Shown: positions 37,762 to 46,236 of the stretch, piece by piece
How positions within the stretch are numbered: position 1 is the first letter of the stretch
How the letters are laid out: the number at the start of each line of letters is the position of its first letter
NCBI GenBank assembly: GCA_913041145.1
Contig: CAJWHE010000009.1
Coordinates: 1-60,290, forward strand
From: an uncultured Paracoccaceae bacterium
GTDB taxonomy: Bacteria > Pseudomonadota > Alphaproteobacteria > Rhodobacterales > Rhodobacteraceae
Direction of reading: 5' to 3'
DNA length: 60,290 nt
The notes under the pieces: model-generated
Told to the model about the DNA's origin: nothing
Seen by the model: the letters and a program-made list of their open reading frames with translations, nothing else
Databases searched by the model: none
Made by a program: the position numbers and the translations under genes

Positions 37762-38823
37762 TTAAGGACAGAGTATAATTCTTCCTGTCACTTGTCCATT
37801 TTCCAGATCGTTCATGGCATTATTTATTTCGGATAAAGGGCGCTTTTCAATCGGAATATCTTTCAATTTTCCATCTCGATACATTTGGATTAAGGCCTTG
37901 AGCTGTGGACTGTTTCCAACATGGCTACCTCGAACCGTCATTGCCTTTTGTGGAAGCCATACCTGTGGCATTATAAAATCTCCACCGTATAGTCCAACAG
38001 TCACATATCGACCAGTTTTTGTTAAAGAGCTAACTGCTAAATTGGCAGTTTCCTGACTTCCAAAAGTATCTATCACTCCAAATAATTTACCCTCACACAA
38101 AGAGATCAAGTCATTAACTGCAGTGTTAGTTTTCGAATTTAGAGTTTTATCGGCACCCATTTCAATCGCCGCCATCAATTTAGTATCATCAATATCAATA
38201 GCTATAATATTTTTATAACCCAAACCCTTTGCGATTGTTATAGCATTTAGACCAAGTCCACCAGTTCCTAGGACTGCCAGCCATTCCCCATCTCTCAGCT
38301 TACCAAGCTTTGTTAAAGCATTATATACAGTTACCCCTGAGCACGCATATGGCGCGACCTTTGCAGGGTCTAAACCAGTAATATCAAGGACAAACTTCTC
38401 ATCTTGAACCAGAACGTGACTAGCAAAGCCTCCATTTTGATTAATTCCTATAATGTTCATATTTGTACAGTCGCTCTCCCTGTCTTCATCGCAAGCAAGA
38501 CAATTACCACACCCGATCCAAGGAAATACGATAACTGACTGACCAATAGATAGATCCTTTACCCCTGGACCAATTTCTATAACCTCTCCAGCTATTTCGT
38601 GACCAATAGTTACAGGAAGTTTTGCCCCTCTCTGCTCCATTGAGAAAGTACCTTTTTCACCCAAATCAAAAAAACCTTTCTTAATGTGTATATCTGAGTG
38701 GCATAGACCGGATGCTGTGACCTTTATAAGCACCTCGTTACCTATAGGGTCACTTTTTACTTGATCATTTTTTTTAAAAGGTTTTCCCCATTTAACTATA
38801 TCATAACTAAAAAATTTACTCAT
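37762..38823 (-). CDS. Zinc-dependent alcohol dehydrogenase (MDR family)
   Basis: A 353-residue medium-chain dehydrogenase. Catalytic zinc ligands are in TASGLCHSDIHIKKG and VTIGHEIAGEVIEIG. The structural zinc site is a four-cysteine lobe, GCGNCLACDEDRESDC, near residue 107. The Rossmann loop is AVLGTGGLGLNAITIAKGLG near 185, with acidic residues after it (AIDIDD) that favour NAD. It is the first gene of the eight-gene catabolic run. The substrate is unknown. Confidence 0.9.
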   Translation of the reverse strand: MSKFFSYDIVKWGKPFKKNDQVKSDPIGNEVLIKVTASGLCHSDIHIKKGFFDLGEKGTFSMEQRGAKLPVTIGHEIAGEVIEIGPGVKDLSIGQSVIVFPWIGCGNCLACDEDRESDCTNMNIIGINQNGGFASHVLVQDEKFVLDITGLDPAKVAPYACSGVTVYNALTKLGKLRDGEWLAVLGTGGLGLNAITIAKGLGYKNIIAIDIDDTKLMAAIEMGADKTLNSKTNTAVNDLISLCEGKLFGVIDTFGSQETANLAVSSLTKTGRYVTVGLYGGDFIMPQVWLPQKAMTVRGSHVGNSPQLKALIQMYRDGKLKDIPIEKRPLSEINNAMNDLENGQVTGRIILCP

Positions 38824-38897
38824 AAAAGCCTCCCAGGTTTGCTTACAACAATGCTATCAATTCAAAGATTTAAGTAAGCACTAAAAACATTTTTTTT

Positions 38898-39560
38898 CTA
38901 GTGTATTAGTTTGTTATTCTTAATAGAAAAAAAAGGACCTACCCCAAAACCCACTAAAAATCCACCTAAATGGGCTTGCCAAGCAAGTCCACCCTCTAAC
39001 ATTAGAAAAATGACAAAGTTTACAAGTATTAAACCTAGAAGAGTTGAGAAAAATGGTTTTAACGTCAAACCCCTCTTCTTCCGAAAAGTAAATTCCCAGT
39101 ATTGCCAGATTCCAATAAACCCAAATACTGCTCCAGATGCTCCAACCATTGGTCCTATGGCAGAGGAGAAAATAGTAAAACAAATTGCACCACCGATAGC
39201 AGTAAGAAAAAACAGCACAAAAACTGACCAATCTCCAATTTTTTGACCAATAACTTTTCCTAATGATAAAAGAACTACTGAGTTCATAAGAGCGTGTATT
39301 ATGCCTCCATGTAAGAAAGCATGTGATATGAACATGAGATATTTTTGACCACTGTAAATACCTTCGAGATCCCCATTATATATAGGGTTCCAAAATGCTC
39401 CAAACATAAGAAAAATAGTTCGAAATTTTGGGATATTAATACCATTAATCTCAGATAAGGTTGAAATTAGTTCAATGATACCAAAAGTAGAAACTAAGAT
39501 TACTAACTGAAGTGATAATTGTTGTTTTTTGAGGCCAACCAAATTAATAAATACTTTCAA
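38898..39560 (-). CDS. Rhomboid family intramembrane serine protease
   Basis: A 220-residue polytopic membrane protein with about six hydrophobic segments. The catalytic serine is in MVGASGAVFGFIG near residue 140 and the catalytic histidine in WQAHLGGFLVGFG near 195. The loop HAFLHGGIIHALMNSVVLL carries the conserved H-x3-H-x4-N type pattern. The start codon is TTG. Substrates of bacterial rhomboids are mostly unknown. It lies between ADH and pgi on the same strand. Confidence 0.9.
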   Translation of the reverse strand: MKVFINLVGLKKQQLSLQLVILVSTFGIIELISTLSEINGINIPKFRTIFLMFGAFWNPIYNGDLEGIYSGQKYLMFISHAFLHGGIIHALMNSVVLLSLGKVIGQKIGDWSVFVLFFLTAIGGAICFTIFSSAIGPMVGASGAVFGFIGIWQYWEFTFRKKRGLTLKPFFSTLLGLILVNFVIFLMLEGGLAWQAHLGGFLVGFGVGPFFSIKNNKLIH

Positions 39561-39600
39561 ATACTACCATAGAGTTAATACACTTCTAAAGCGAAAAACC

Positions 39601-41103
39601 CTACTTATTGTTTAAGATTTTCATTATACGAGGACTAAAGTTTTCTAAATTTTCTTTATTTAAAAGTTTTTTTTCTAAGCCTTTACCAAGCTCAACTCCC
39701 CACTGATCAAAGCTATTTATTCCCCATAAGAAACCAGAAGAAATGGTAATACTTTCATATAGAGCTATCAGGCTACCAACTGTGAATGGATCAGTAGTAT
39801 CCCAAGATATTATCGTTGCTGGCTTATTCCCTCGAAAGTTTTTATGTGGCTCAATAGAGTTTAAGGATCCATGAGCCAAAGCCTCAACCTGAGCCATTGC
39901 ATTAATAACTAATCTTCTATGACTGTCCTTCCAATCTTCACCTAAAGGAATACCAGTGGGAGATAGAGCGATTAAAACGTCAAGAGGAACTGTTTCTTTC
40001 CCTTGATGCAAAAATTGGAAAAAGCTGTGTTGAGCATTATTTCCAACTTCACCCCAAATAAGTGGGCTAGCTGGCATCATTAATTCTTCACCATTTACAT
40101 CAACCTGCTTGCCATTACTTTCCATCTCAAGTTGCTGTATCAACGAGGGGAAATAAGATAATCTTTGATCGTATGGAATAATTCCATGTGAAGAGTAACC
40201 AAGAAAGTTTCTATTCCAAACTCTCAACAACCCCATTAATAAAGGAACATTTTCTTTAAAATCAGTATTTACAAAATGTTCATCAACTTCTCTAAATCCA
40301 GAAAGAAATGAGTAAAAACCTTCTAACCCAATAGCAAGCATCACTGATAACCCAACTGAAGAGCAAACAGAGTACCTCCCACCTACACCAAGATCGAAAT
40401 CAAAAATATTCTCCTCATCTACACCCCAAGCTTTGGCTTTTTCTATTGATGAGGTAACTGCCACAAAGGAATTTTTTGTAGAAATATGTTCTTCCCCTAA
40501 CCAACTTTTTGCTAACTTAGCATTCTGAAGTGTTTCGCCTGTAGTAAAGCTCTTTGAATTTATTATGAATAGGGTTGTTTTTTGATGACACTGGCTGAGA
40601 GCATCATTCATATGGGTCGGATCCAGATTTGAAACAAAGTGAACCTTCGGGCCATTGCAAAATGGTTTTAAAGCCGTGCAAACTGTTAAAGGCCCCAGCT
40701 CAGAGCCACCAATACCTATATTAATAATGTCTCTAACTTTTGTATCTTGTCTAACAAATTCAACAAAATTACTTATTTTTTTGTAAGATTTTTCCTCAAA
40801 CCTACTCTTTTTTCGTAGACTTAAGTGTGAAACTTTTCGATTTTCACTATCATTTTTTAAAGAACCTTTTTCAAGTTCAGAAATTTTTTTCTTAACTCCT
40901 GCTGCATTAGCTAATGCTATTAAGCTTTGTAAAATATCATTATTGATAAGTTGACCGGATAGATCAATATTCAACCTCCCAAGCTTAAATTCTAAACGCT
41001 TACTTCGCGCCTTATCAAATAACAAATCTGAAAGGTTTAATGCCTGTGAGCTTTCTGCAAGTAATTTTAATTCCGGAGTATAAGGGTTTTTAGATAACTG
41101 CAC
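39601..41103 (-). CDS. pgi: Glucose-6-phosphate isomerase
   Basis: Pgi interconverts glucose-6-phosphate and fructose-6-phosphate. The 500-residue protein has INIGIGGSELGPLTV near residue 123, the sugar-binding loop DLGVGGRYSVCSSVGLS near 240, and LIWGEVGNNAQHSFFQFLHQ with the catalytic glutamate-histidine region near 347. The PROSITE-type signature near the C-terminus is GINSFDQWGVELGKGL. The start is GTG. It is divergent from ribokinase across about 145 bases. Confidence 0.96.
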   Translation of the reverse strand: MQLSKNPYTPELKLLAESSQALNLSDLLFDKARSKRLEFKLGRLNIDLSGQLINNDILQSLIALANAAGVKKKISELEKGSLKNDSENRKVSHLSLRKKSRFEEKSYKKISNFVEFVRQDTKVRDIINIGIGGSELGPLTVCTALKPFCNGPKVHFVSNLDPTHMNDALSQCHQKTTLFIINSKSFTTGETLQNAKLAKSWLGEEHISTKNSFVAVTSSIEKAKAWGVDEENIFDFDLGVGGRYSVCSSVGLSVMLAIGLEGFYSFLSGFREVDEHFVNTDFKENVPLLMGLLRVWNRNFLGYSSHGIIPYDQRLSYFPSLIQQLEMESNGKQVDVNGEELMMPASPLIWGEVGNNAQHSFFQFLHQGKETVPLDVLIALSPTGIPLGEDWKDSHRRLVINAMAQVEALAHGSLNSIEPHKNFRGNKPATIISWDTTDPFTVGSLIALYESITISSGFLWGINSFDQWGVELGKGLEKKLLNKENLENFSPRIMKILNNK

Positions 41104-41249
41104 TGAACTAACTCAACTTTTCAACTTTTTTGTAACTTTGTTTTCTAGTTAATGACATTATGAAACAATAAACCTATATCTTTATTCACAATCAAAAGCA
41201 AAAGACTTTTATATTTAACACGGTACTAGGAATTAGCTTGGAGCAAAGA

Positions 41250-42197
41250 ATGGAATTACCAGCAGATGTAGTGGTTTTGGGAATATTTGTGGCAGATACA
41301 ACTTACCAAGCGCATAGATTGCCTCACATGGGTGAAACATTAATTGGTTCAAGTTTCCACTTGAGCCCAGGAGGGAAAGGGTCCAACCAAGCTGTTGCCT
41401 CTGCAAGAAGTTTGGCAAAAACTCATATTATTACTAAACTTGGTGATGATAGCTTTTCAGAAATGGCACTTAACTTATGGAAGAATTCTGGAGTTATCTC
41501 AGAAGCTATGAAGGTAACAGGAAAAAGTACGGGTGCAGCTTTTGTCTTCCTTAGTGAAAAAACTGGTGATAATGCAATAATTGTTTCTCCAGGCGACGCT
41601 GTTGGTGAAATTTGCTCAGAGTTCATTCAAACAAAAAAAGAAATTATACAGAATTCTAAAGTTTTAATTACCCAACTTGAACAACCTTTAGAAGCGGCAG
41701 TGTTAGCTCTAAAAATTGCTAAATCAAGCGGTGTGATTACAATACTAAATCCTGCACCTGCAATGCGTTTGCCAGCAGAAATTTTTACTCTATGTGATTA
41801 TATTACTCCAAATGAAGTGGAAGCTGAACAACTTTCAGGAATATGTGTCGACTCAATTGAAAGTGCGAAATTAGCGGCAGAAAAGTTTTGCCAAATGGGT
41901 GTTAAAAACTCTATTATAACTTTAGGGGAACAAGGAGCTTATTTTCATAACTTAAAAATTTCAGTCCATATTCCGGCCTTTAAGGCAGGAAAAACAAAAG
42001 AGACTACTGGAGCAGGCGATGCCTTTAATGGAGCTTTTGCTGCTGCATTAGCACGGGGCGAGAGTGGGCTTGCGGCAGTAAAAGTGGGCTGCGCTGCGGC
42101 AGCAATTTCGGTGACCCGTCAGGGAACATCTGACTCGATGCCTTTATTATCAGAAGTTGAACTTTTGCTAAAAACACACCTTGGTGAAAGAGAGTGA
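41250..42197 (+). CDS. rbsK: Ribokinase (PfkB family)
   Basis: A cytoplasmic PfkB-family sugar kinase, most like ribokinase, phosphorylating D-ribose at O5. Substrate contacts fit SPGGKGSNQAVASARSLAK near residue 38. The C-terminal PfkB signature is TTGAGDAFNGAFAAALARG, with the catalytic aspartate near residue 258. NPAPAMRLPAEIF and ITPNEVEAEQLSG are family motifs. A TTG at 41238 is also open, but the ATG at 41250 has GGAG seven bases upstream and is preferred. No rbs transporter genes adjoin it, so it may serve nucleoside salvage. Confidence 0.9.
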   Translation: MELPADVVVLGIFVADTTYQAHRLPHMGETLIGSSFHLSPGGKGSNQAVASARSLAKTHIITKLGDDSFSEMALNLWKNSGVISEAMKVTGKSTGAAFVFLSEKTGDNAIIVSPGDAVGEICSEFIQTKKEIIQNSKVLITQLEQPLEAAVLALKIAKSSGVITILNPAPAMRLPAEIFTLCDYITPNEVEAEQLSGICVDSIESAKLAAEKFCQMGVKNSIITLGEQGAYFHNLKISVHIPAFKAGKTKETTGAGDAFNGAFAAALARGESGLAAVKVGCAAAAISVTRQGTSDSMPLLSEVELLLKTHLGERE

Positions 42198-42265
42198 GCA
42201 ATGAACTTTACTAAATGATGGAGTTAATCTCTAACAAACTAGTATCTGACCCAAATTAAACTTTT

Positions 42266-42294
42266 TTGAACACATAGCTTTATATTTATTTATA
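42266..42294 (+). promoter_or_regulatory. Candidate promoter of the SBP56 operon
   Basis: TTGAAC (42266-42271) is followed after exactly 17 bases by TTTATA (42289-42294). Transcription would begin near 42301, giving a leader of about 70 bases before the preferred ATG at 42374. No terminator hairpin is obvious after ribokinase, so read-through from there cannot be excluded. Confidence 0.4.
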
Positions 42295-42373
42295 CCCTTG
42301 GCTATTTTTTGTTGTAAATTTCTTTTATCAGGGCAATGTTTAATTTGTTTGTATTATGAAATGGAGAAATAGA

Positions 42374-43729
42374 ATGGATTCTGTTTGTTGTGGGCCAGGT
42401 TATGCATCCCCAGCTGATGCAATGATGGCACCAAGTGAAAAACTTTTATATACAATCGCTATTTATACAGGAACAGGAATTCAAAAACCTGATTATCTTT
42501 GCACTATTGATGCAGACCCTGAGAGCAGCTCTTACTCTAGTGTAATTTCCCGATTAGAAATGCCTGGTATTGGCGACGAACTGCACCATATGGGGTGGAA
42601 CGCATGTTCTTCTTGTCATGGGGATGTAAACAAGGAGCGTAAATATCTAATTGTACCAGGAGTTCGGTCATCAAACCTCCATATTATTGATTGCGGGACA
42701 GATCCTAGGAAACCCAGTTTATTTAAAGTTATCGAAGGATCAGAAATAAAAGCTAAAACAAATTTATCAGCTCCACATACTATTCACTGTCTTGGTTCAG
42801 ACATAATTATCTCAATGTTAGGTGATGCAGTTGGCAATGCACCTGGAGGCTATTTGCACATTAGTGAAAGTTTTGAAATCGTTGGACGATGGGAAAACTC
42901 TATGGGTGATATTAAGTTTAGTTATGACTTCTGGTATCAGCCGAGACATAATATAATGGTTAGTTCTGAGTGGGCGGCCCCAAATACATTTATGCCAGGA
43001 TTTGACTTAGAAGAAGTGGGACATCTTAAATACGGACGTGAACTTCATTTTTGGGATTTAGAAAAGAAAGCACCTATACAATCTATGTATTTAGGTGAGG
43101 ATGGATTAGTTCCACTTGAAGTACGCTTTCATCACAACCCAGACAGCACACATGGATTTGTTGGAGCTGCTCTAAGCGCAAATATTATTCATTGGTGGAA
43201 AGATTTAGCCGGGGAGTGGCAGTGGGAAAAAATTATTGATGTAGAAAATGAACCACACCCCGAATGGCCTATCCCTGTGCCTGGAGTAATCTCGGTTATC
43301 CTTCTTTCAATGGATGACAAATACCTTTATTTTTGTAACTGGCTTCATGGGGACATCCGACAGTATGATATTAGTGACCCCCATAATGCCAGGTTAACTG
43401 GTCAAGTTTGGATGGGTGGGCTTTTAAACAAAGCACCAGAAGTAAATGGAGTAAAAGTCACTGGTGGACCACAAATGATCCAACTTTCTTTAGATGGAAA
43501 GAGACTCTTTGTAACAACGTCACTTTTTAGTACCTGGGACAACCAATTTTATCCTGAAATTCGTACTAATGGAGGTTGTATGCTTATGGTGAACTGCGAC
43601 ACAGAAAATGGTGGAATGGAGATTGATCCAAATTTTATTGTTGATTTTGGAAAAGAACCAAATGGGCCTAGCAGATGTCACGAAACTCGATACCCAGGTG
43701 GAGATTGTACAAGTGATATCTGGTTATGA
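42374..43729 (+). CDS. SBP56 family protein (selenium-binding protein 1 / methanethiol oxidase-like)
   Basis: A beta-propeller copper protein close to human SELENBP1 and bacterial MtoX, which oxidise methanethiol to formaldehyde, H2S and H2O2. Near-identical stretches to the human protein include CCGPGYASPADAMMAPSEKL, DELHHMGWNACSSCHGD, YDFWYQPRHNIMVSSEWAAP, NWLHGDIRQYDISDP and the C-terminal HETRYPGGDCTSDIW. There is no signal peptide, unlike periplasmic MtoX of methylotrophs, so it should be cytoplasmic. An ATG at 42356 is open, but ATG 42374 has GGAG seven bases upstream. The stop overlaps the ferredoxin ATG. Confidence 0.92.
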   Translation: MDSVCCGPGYASPADAMMAPSEKLLYTIAIYTGTGIQKPDYLCTIDADPESSSYSSVISRLEMPGIGDELHHMGWNACSSCHGDVNKERKYLIVPGVRSSNLHIIDCGTDPRKPSLFKVIEGSEIKAKTNLSAPHTIHCLGSDIIISMLGDAVGNAPGGYLHISESFEIVGRWENSMGDIKFSYDFWYQPRHNIMVSSEWAAPNTFMPGFDLEEVGHLKYGRELHFWDLEKKAPIQSMYLGEDGLVPLEVRFHHNPDSTHGFVGAALSANIIHWWKDLAGEWQWEKIIDVENEPHPEWPIPVPGVISVILLSMDDKYLYFCNWLHGDIRQYDISDPHNARLTGQVWMGGLLNKAPEVNGVKVTGGPQMIQLSLDGKRLFVTTSLFSTWDNQFYPEIRTNGGCMLMVNCDTENGGMEIDPNFIVDFGKEPNGPSRCHETRYPGGDCTSDIWL

Positions 43730-44094
43730 TGCGTAAGATTACTATAAAAAATAGAGATAATATCACGTATGAAGTAGATCACAGAAAGCCTTTACTCGAT
43801 AGCTTAAAGGCCAAGGGTGTTGATCTACCTTATGGCTGTAAGTACGGTGGATGTATAACTTGCGCCGCGAAACTCATAAATGGGCGAGTTAATCAAACTG
43901 CCCAAGTAGCTTTAAATAATCGTCAACTTAATAATGGCTATGTAATTCTGTGCGTCGCTAGACCAGTAACTGATTGTACTTTTGAAATTGGGGTTGAAAG
44001 TCACGATATGTTATATCGCAACCCATTTATTGACCCTCTTGAAGACCATGAATTGAAAGCTGATATTGCAACACCATTGGAAAATAGAAAATGA
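43726..44094 (+). CDS. 2Fe-2S ferredoxin
   Basis: A 122-residue plant-type ferredoxin. The cluster ligands are in YGCKYGGCITCAAKL (C-x4-C-x2-C, about residues 38-46), and the fourth cysteine is in VILCVARPV about 34 residues on. A roughly 30-residue acidic tail follows the domain. The ATG overlaps the SBP56 stop (ATGA), as does the next gene's start with its own stop, so the three proteins are probably made in step. It may pass electrons for the SBP56 reaction or for maturation; the partner is inferred. Confidence 0.92.
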   Translation: MMRKITIKNRDNITYEVDHRKPLLDSLKAKGVDLPYGCKYGGCITCAAKLINGRVNQTAQVALNNRQLNNGYVILCVARPVTDCTFEIGVESHDMLYRNPFIDPLEDHELKADIATPLENRK

Positions 44095-44549
44095 CATATA
44101 TGGATCATGACCAACCCTACTCAAACGAATACCTTCAAGAAATTTTGAAATCTACAAAGAGTATCGCGATGGTTGGAGCTAGTCCAGATAAGACAAAATT
44201 TAGTTACGGCGTACTGAGGGTATTACATGAAACTGGGTATGATATGATCCCTGTGAATCCAAAGCCTGGATTAAAAGAGATTAGAGGGATTCCAGTTTTT
44301 CCTGACTTAGAGTCTATTGATCGTAAAGTTGATATGGTCGAGGTTTTTCGGCGTCCTGAAGATTTATTAGATATTGCAAAACAAGCCATAGATATTGGAG
44401 CAAAAGTTCTTTGGGGACAAATAGGTGTTATAAACTACGAAGCAGCTAAGATTGCTGAAGAAGCAGGTTTAAAAGTTGTAATGAACAGGTGTCCAAAAAT
44501 TGAATTGTTCAGACCATTTTGGAAGCCAAAGCTAAATTTAAAAATTTGA
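44091..44549 (+). CDS. CoA-binding domain protein (YccU-like)
   Basis: A 152-residue single-domain Rossmann-fold CoA-binding protein. The N-terminal stretch SIAMVGASPDKTKFSYGVLR near residue 25, the middle PVNPKPGLKEIRGIPVFPDL, and VDMVEVFRRPEDLLDIAKQA match the family. VLWGQIGVINYEAAKIAEEA and VMNRCPKIE close it. Such proteins resemble the small domain of succinyl-CoA synthetase but have no known enzyme activity. Coupling to SBP56 and ferredoxin is unusual. It converges on hpaH two bases away. Confidence 0.88.
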   Translation: MTYMDHDQPYSNEYLQEILKSTKSIAMVGASPDKTKFSYGVLRVLHETGYDMIPVNPKPGLKEIRGIPVFPDLESIDRKVDMVEVFRRPEDLLDIAKQAIDIGAKVLWGQIGVINYEAAKIAEEAGLKVVMNRCPKIELFRPFWKPKLNLKI

Positions 44550-44551
44550 GT

Positions 44552-45355
44552 TTAGTTTCCAAACTTAACAGATACGTTGCCAAAATCACCAAAGTCAGCA
44601 CATATATGAGATCCAGGATACGCCTCTATCGCTCGTATAAATGACCCAGATAAAATTATTTGTCCTGGTTCGATTTTTTGACCATACTGTGCCATCCTTT
44701 TTGCCAACCAAACAATTCCCAAAATAGGATCACCCAAGACACCGGCTCCAAGGCCAGTCTCCTCTACTTCGTTATTTCTAGAAACAATAGCTCCAACTCT
44801 TCGCAAATCGAAACTATCCACTGAATGACGCTCTGCGCCAAGTATGACACCCGCATTTGCTGCATTATCAGAAATGGTATCCACAATGACACGAGATTGA
44901 CCAGTGTCAGGATCAACTCTTAATACTCTAGTATCGAGAATTTCTAATGATGCAGCAACGTAATCCGTTGCATTTTTAACATCCTCCACAGTGATATCGC
45001 CACTAAGGCTACTTTTCATAACAAAAGCTATTTCAGCCTCAATTCGGGGCTGGATGAACCTTCCAGCAGGAATAGTAGCTTTATTAGAAAACTTCATATC
45101 ATCTAGTAGTACACCACTATCTGGAGTATCAATATTTAATGCATATTGCATTGCCTTTGAGGTTAACCCAATTTTCCAACCAATAATTTTTTGTCCCGTC
45201 AAAATCTTTTTTTGTACCCACATCTTTTGAACTTTATAGGCGTCATCCATAGTCATCTCAGGGAACTTACGGGATAGTAAGCCAGTTTGAACTTGAGTTT
45301 TTTCAGCTTTATCTAGAGCATTCACAGCCGAAGATATTTCTTCGTCAATCATCAT
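44552..45355 (-). CDS. hpaH: 2-oxo-hept-3-ene-1,7-dioate hydratase
   Basis: HpaH adds water to 2-hydroxyhepta-2,4-diene-1,7-dioate in the homoprotocatechuate meta-cleavage pathway. The 267-residue protein aligns by eye along its length with E. coli HpaH: MTMDDAYKVQKMWVQKK, GWKIGLTSKAMQYAL, FIQPRIEAEIAFV, DTISDNAANAGVILG and GQIILSGSFIRAIEAYPG. The ATG overlaps the FAH gene stop (ATGA). It is the last gene of the operon. The following aldolase step (HpaI) is not encoded in this window. Confidence 0.92.
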   Translation of the reverse strand: MMIDEEISSAVNALDKAEKTQVQTGLLSRKFPEMTMDDAYKVQKMWVQKKILTGQKIIGWKIGLTSKAMQYALNIDTPDSGVLLDDMKFSNKATIPAGRFIQPRIEAEIAFVMKSSLSGDITVEDVKNATDYVAASLEILDTRVLRVDPDTGQSRVIVDTISDNAANAGVILGAERHSVDSFDLRRVGAIVSRNNEVEETGLGAGVLGDPILGIVWLAKRMAQYGQKIEPGQIILSGSFIRAIEAYPGSHICADFGDFGNVSVKFGN

Positions 45356-46236
45356 TTAATGACCTCATCCTCTACAGTGTTTGACAAAACTCCAATTCCC
45401 TCTGCTTCAACTTCCACAATATCACCAGGCTTCAACCATATTGGAGGATCAAACCTTGCTCCCGCCCCTGTTGGCGTACCACAAACAATTACATCCCCAG
45501 GAACTAATGCTGTAAAAGTTGAAATATAAGAAATAATTTTTCTAAAAGAAAAGATCATTCTATTTGTTCTATCTTCTTGCCTGACCTCTCCGTTAACTCT
45601 CGTTTCCAAAGAAATGTTGTCTATCTGACTAGAATCATAAAATGGTATTAGCCATGGCCCAATAGACCCTGATTTTTCGAAATTCTTTCCCTGCGTCACA
45701 TTAAACTTTGCGTGTCTAACCCAGTCTCTTAGCGTACCCTCGTTACATAGAGTTAATGCAGCTATATGATCATAAGCTGTAGCCTCTGATATTCTTCGTC
45801 CACCTTTTCCGATAACTATAGTAACCTCACCTTCATAGTCTAACTTGAAACTTTCTGGTGGACGTATGAGAGGTTGGTTATGGCCCGTAAAAGAACCTGG
45901 AAACCTTATAAATAGTGATGGATTTAACGGGGCATCGCTACCATCCTTGTACTCTGCATTTCGATCTGGATAATTTACCCCCACACATATAATTTTTTCT
46001 GGAAAAGGGACAGGAATATCAAGAGTAAATTCATCATTTTTAAAACTCACAGCACACCCTTCAGCAGATGTTACTAGCTCTTTTAATTGATCAGCCTCAA
46101 TAACCTCTCTTAAAGTAGCAAAATTGGGGAACTTATGACTAAGGTCTATTACTCCCTCATCCGTCATGACCCCAAAGCTCTGAACTCCATTTGATTTAAA
46201 AGTTACTATTCGACAATTTGAATAATTCTGTGTCAT
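45352..46236 (-). CDS. Fumarylacetoacetate hydrolase-family protein, probable OPET decarboxylase of the hpa pathway
   Basis: A 294-residue FAH-fold enzyme. The conserved stretch KIICVGVNYPDRNAEY precedes metal ligands in FKLDYEGEVTIVIGKGG, and FEKSGSIGPWL follows. GDVIVCGTPTGAGARFDP and LKPGDIVEVEAEGIG close the domain. Position between hpaD and hpaH suggests it decarboxylates 5-oxopent-3-ene-1,2,5-tricarboxylate. E. coli HpaG does this as a duplicated two-domain protein; here a single domain is used. It overlaps both neighbours by ATGA. Confidence 0.85.
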   Translation of the reverse strand: MTQNYSNCRIVTFKSNGVQSFGVMTDEGVIDLSHKFPNFATLREVIEADQLKELVTSAEGCAVSFKNDEFTLDIPVPFPEKIICVGVNYPDRNAEYKDGSDAPLNPSLFIRFPGSFTGHNQPLIRPPESFKLDYEGEVTIVIGKGGRRISEATAYDHIAALTLCNEGTLRDWVRHAKFNVTQGKNFEKSGSIGPWLIPFYDSSQIDNISLETRVNGEVRQEDRTNRMIFSFRKIISYISTFTALVPGDVIVCGTPTGAGARFDPPIWLKPGDIVEVEAEGIGVLSNTVEDEVIK

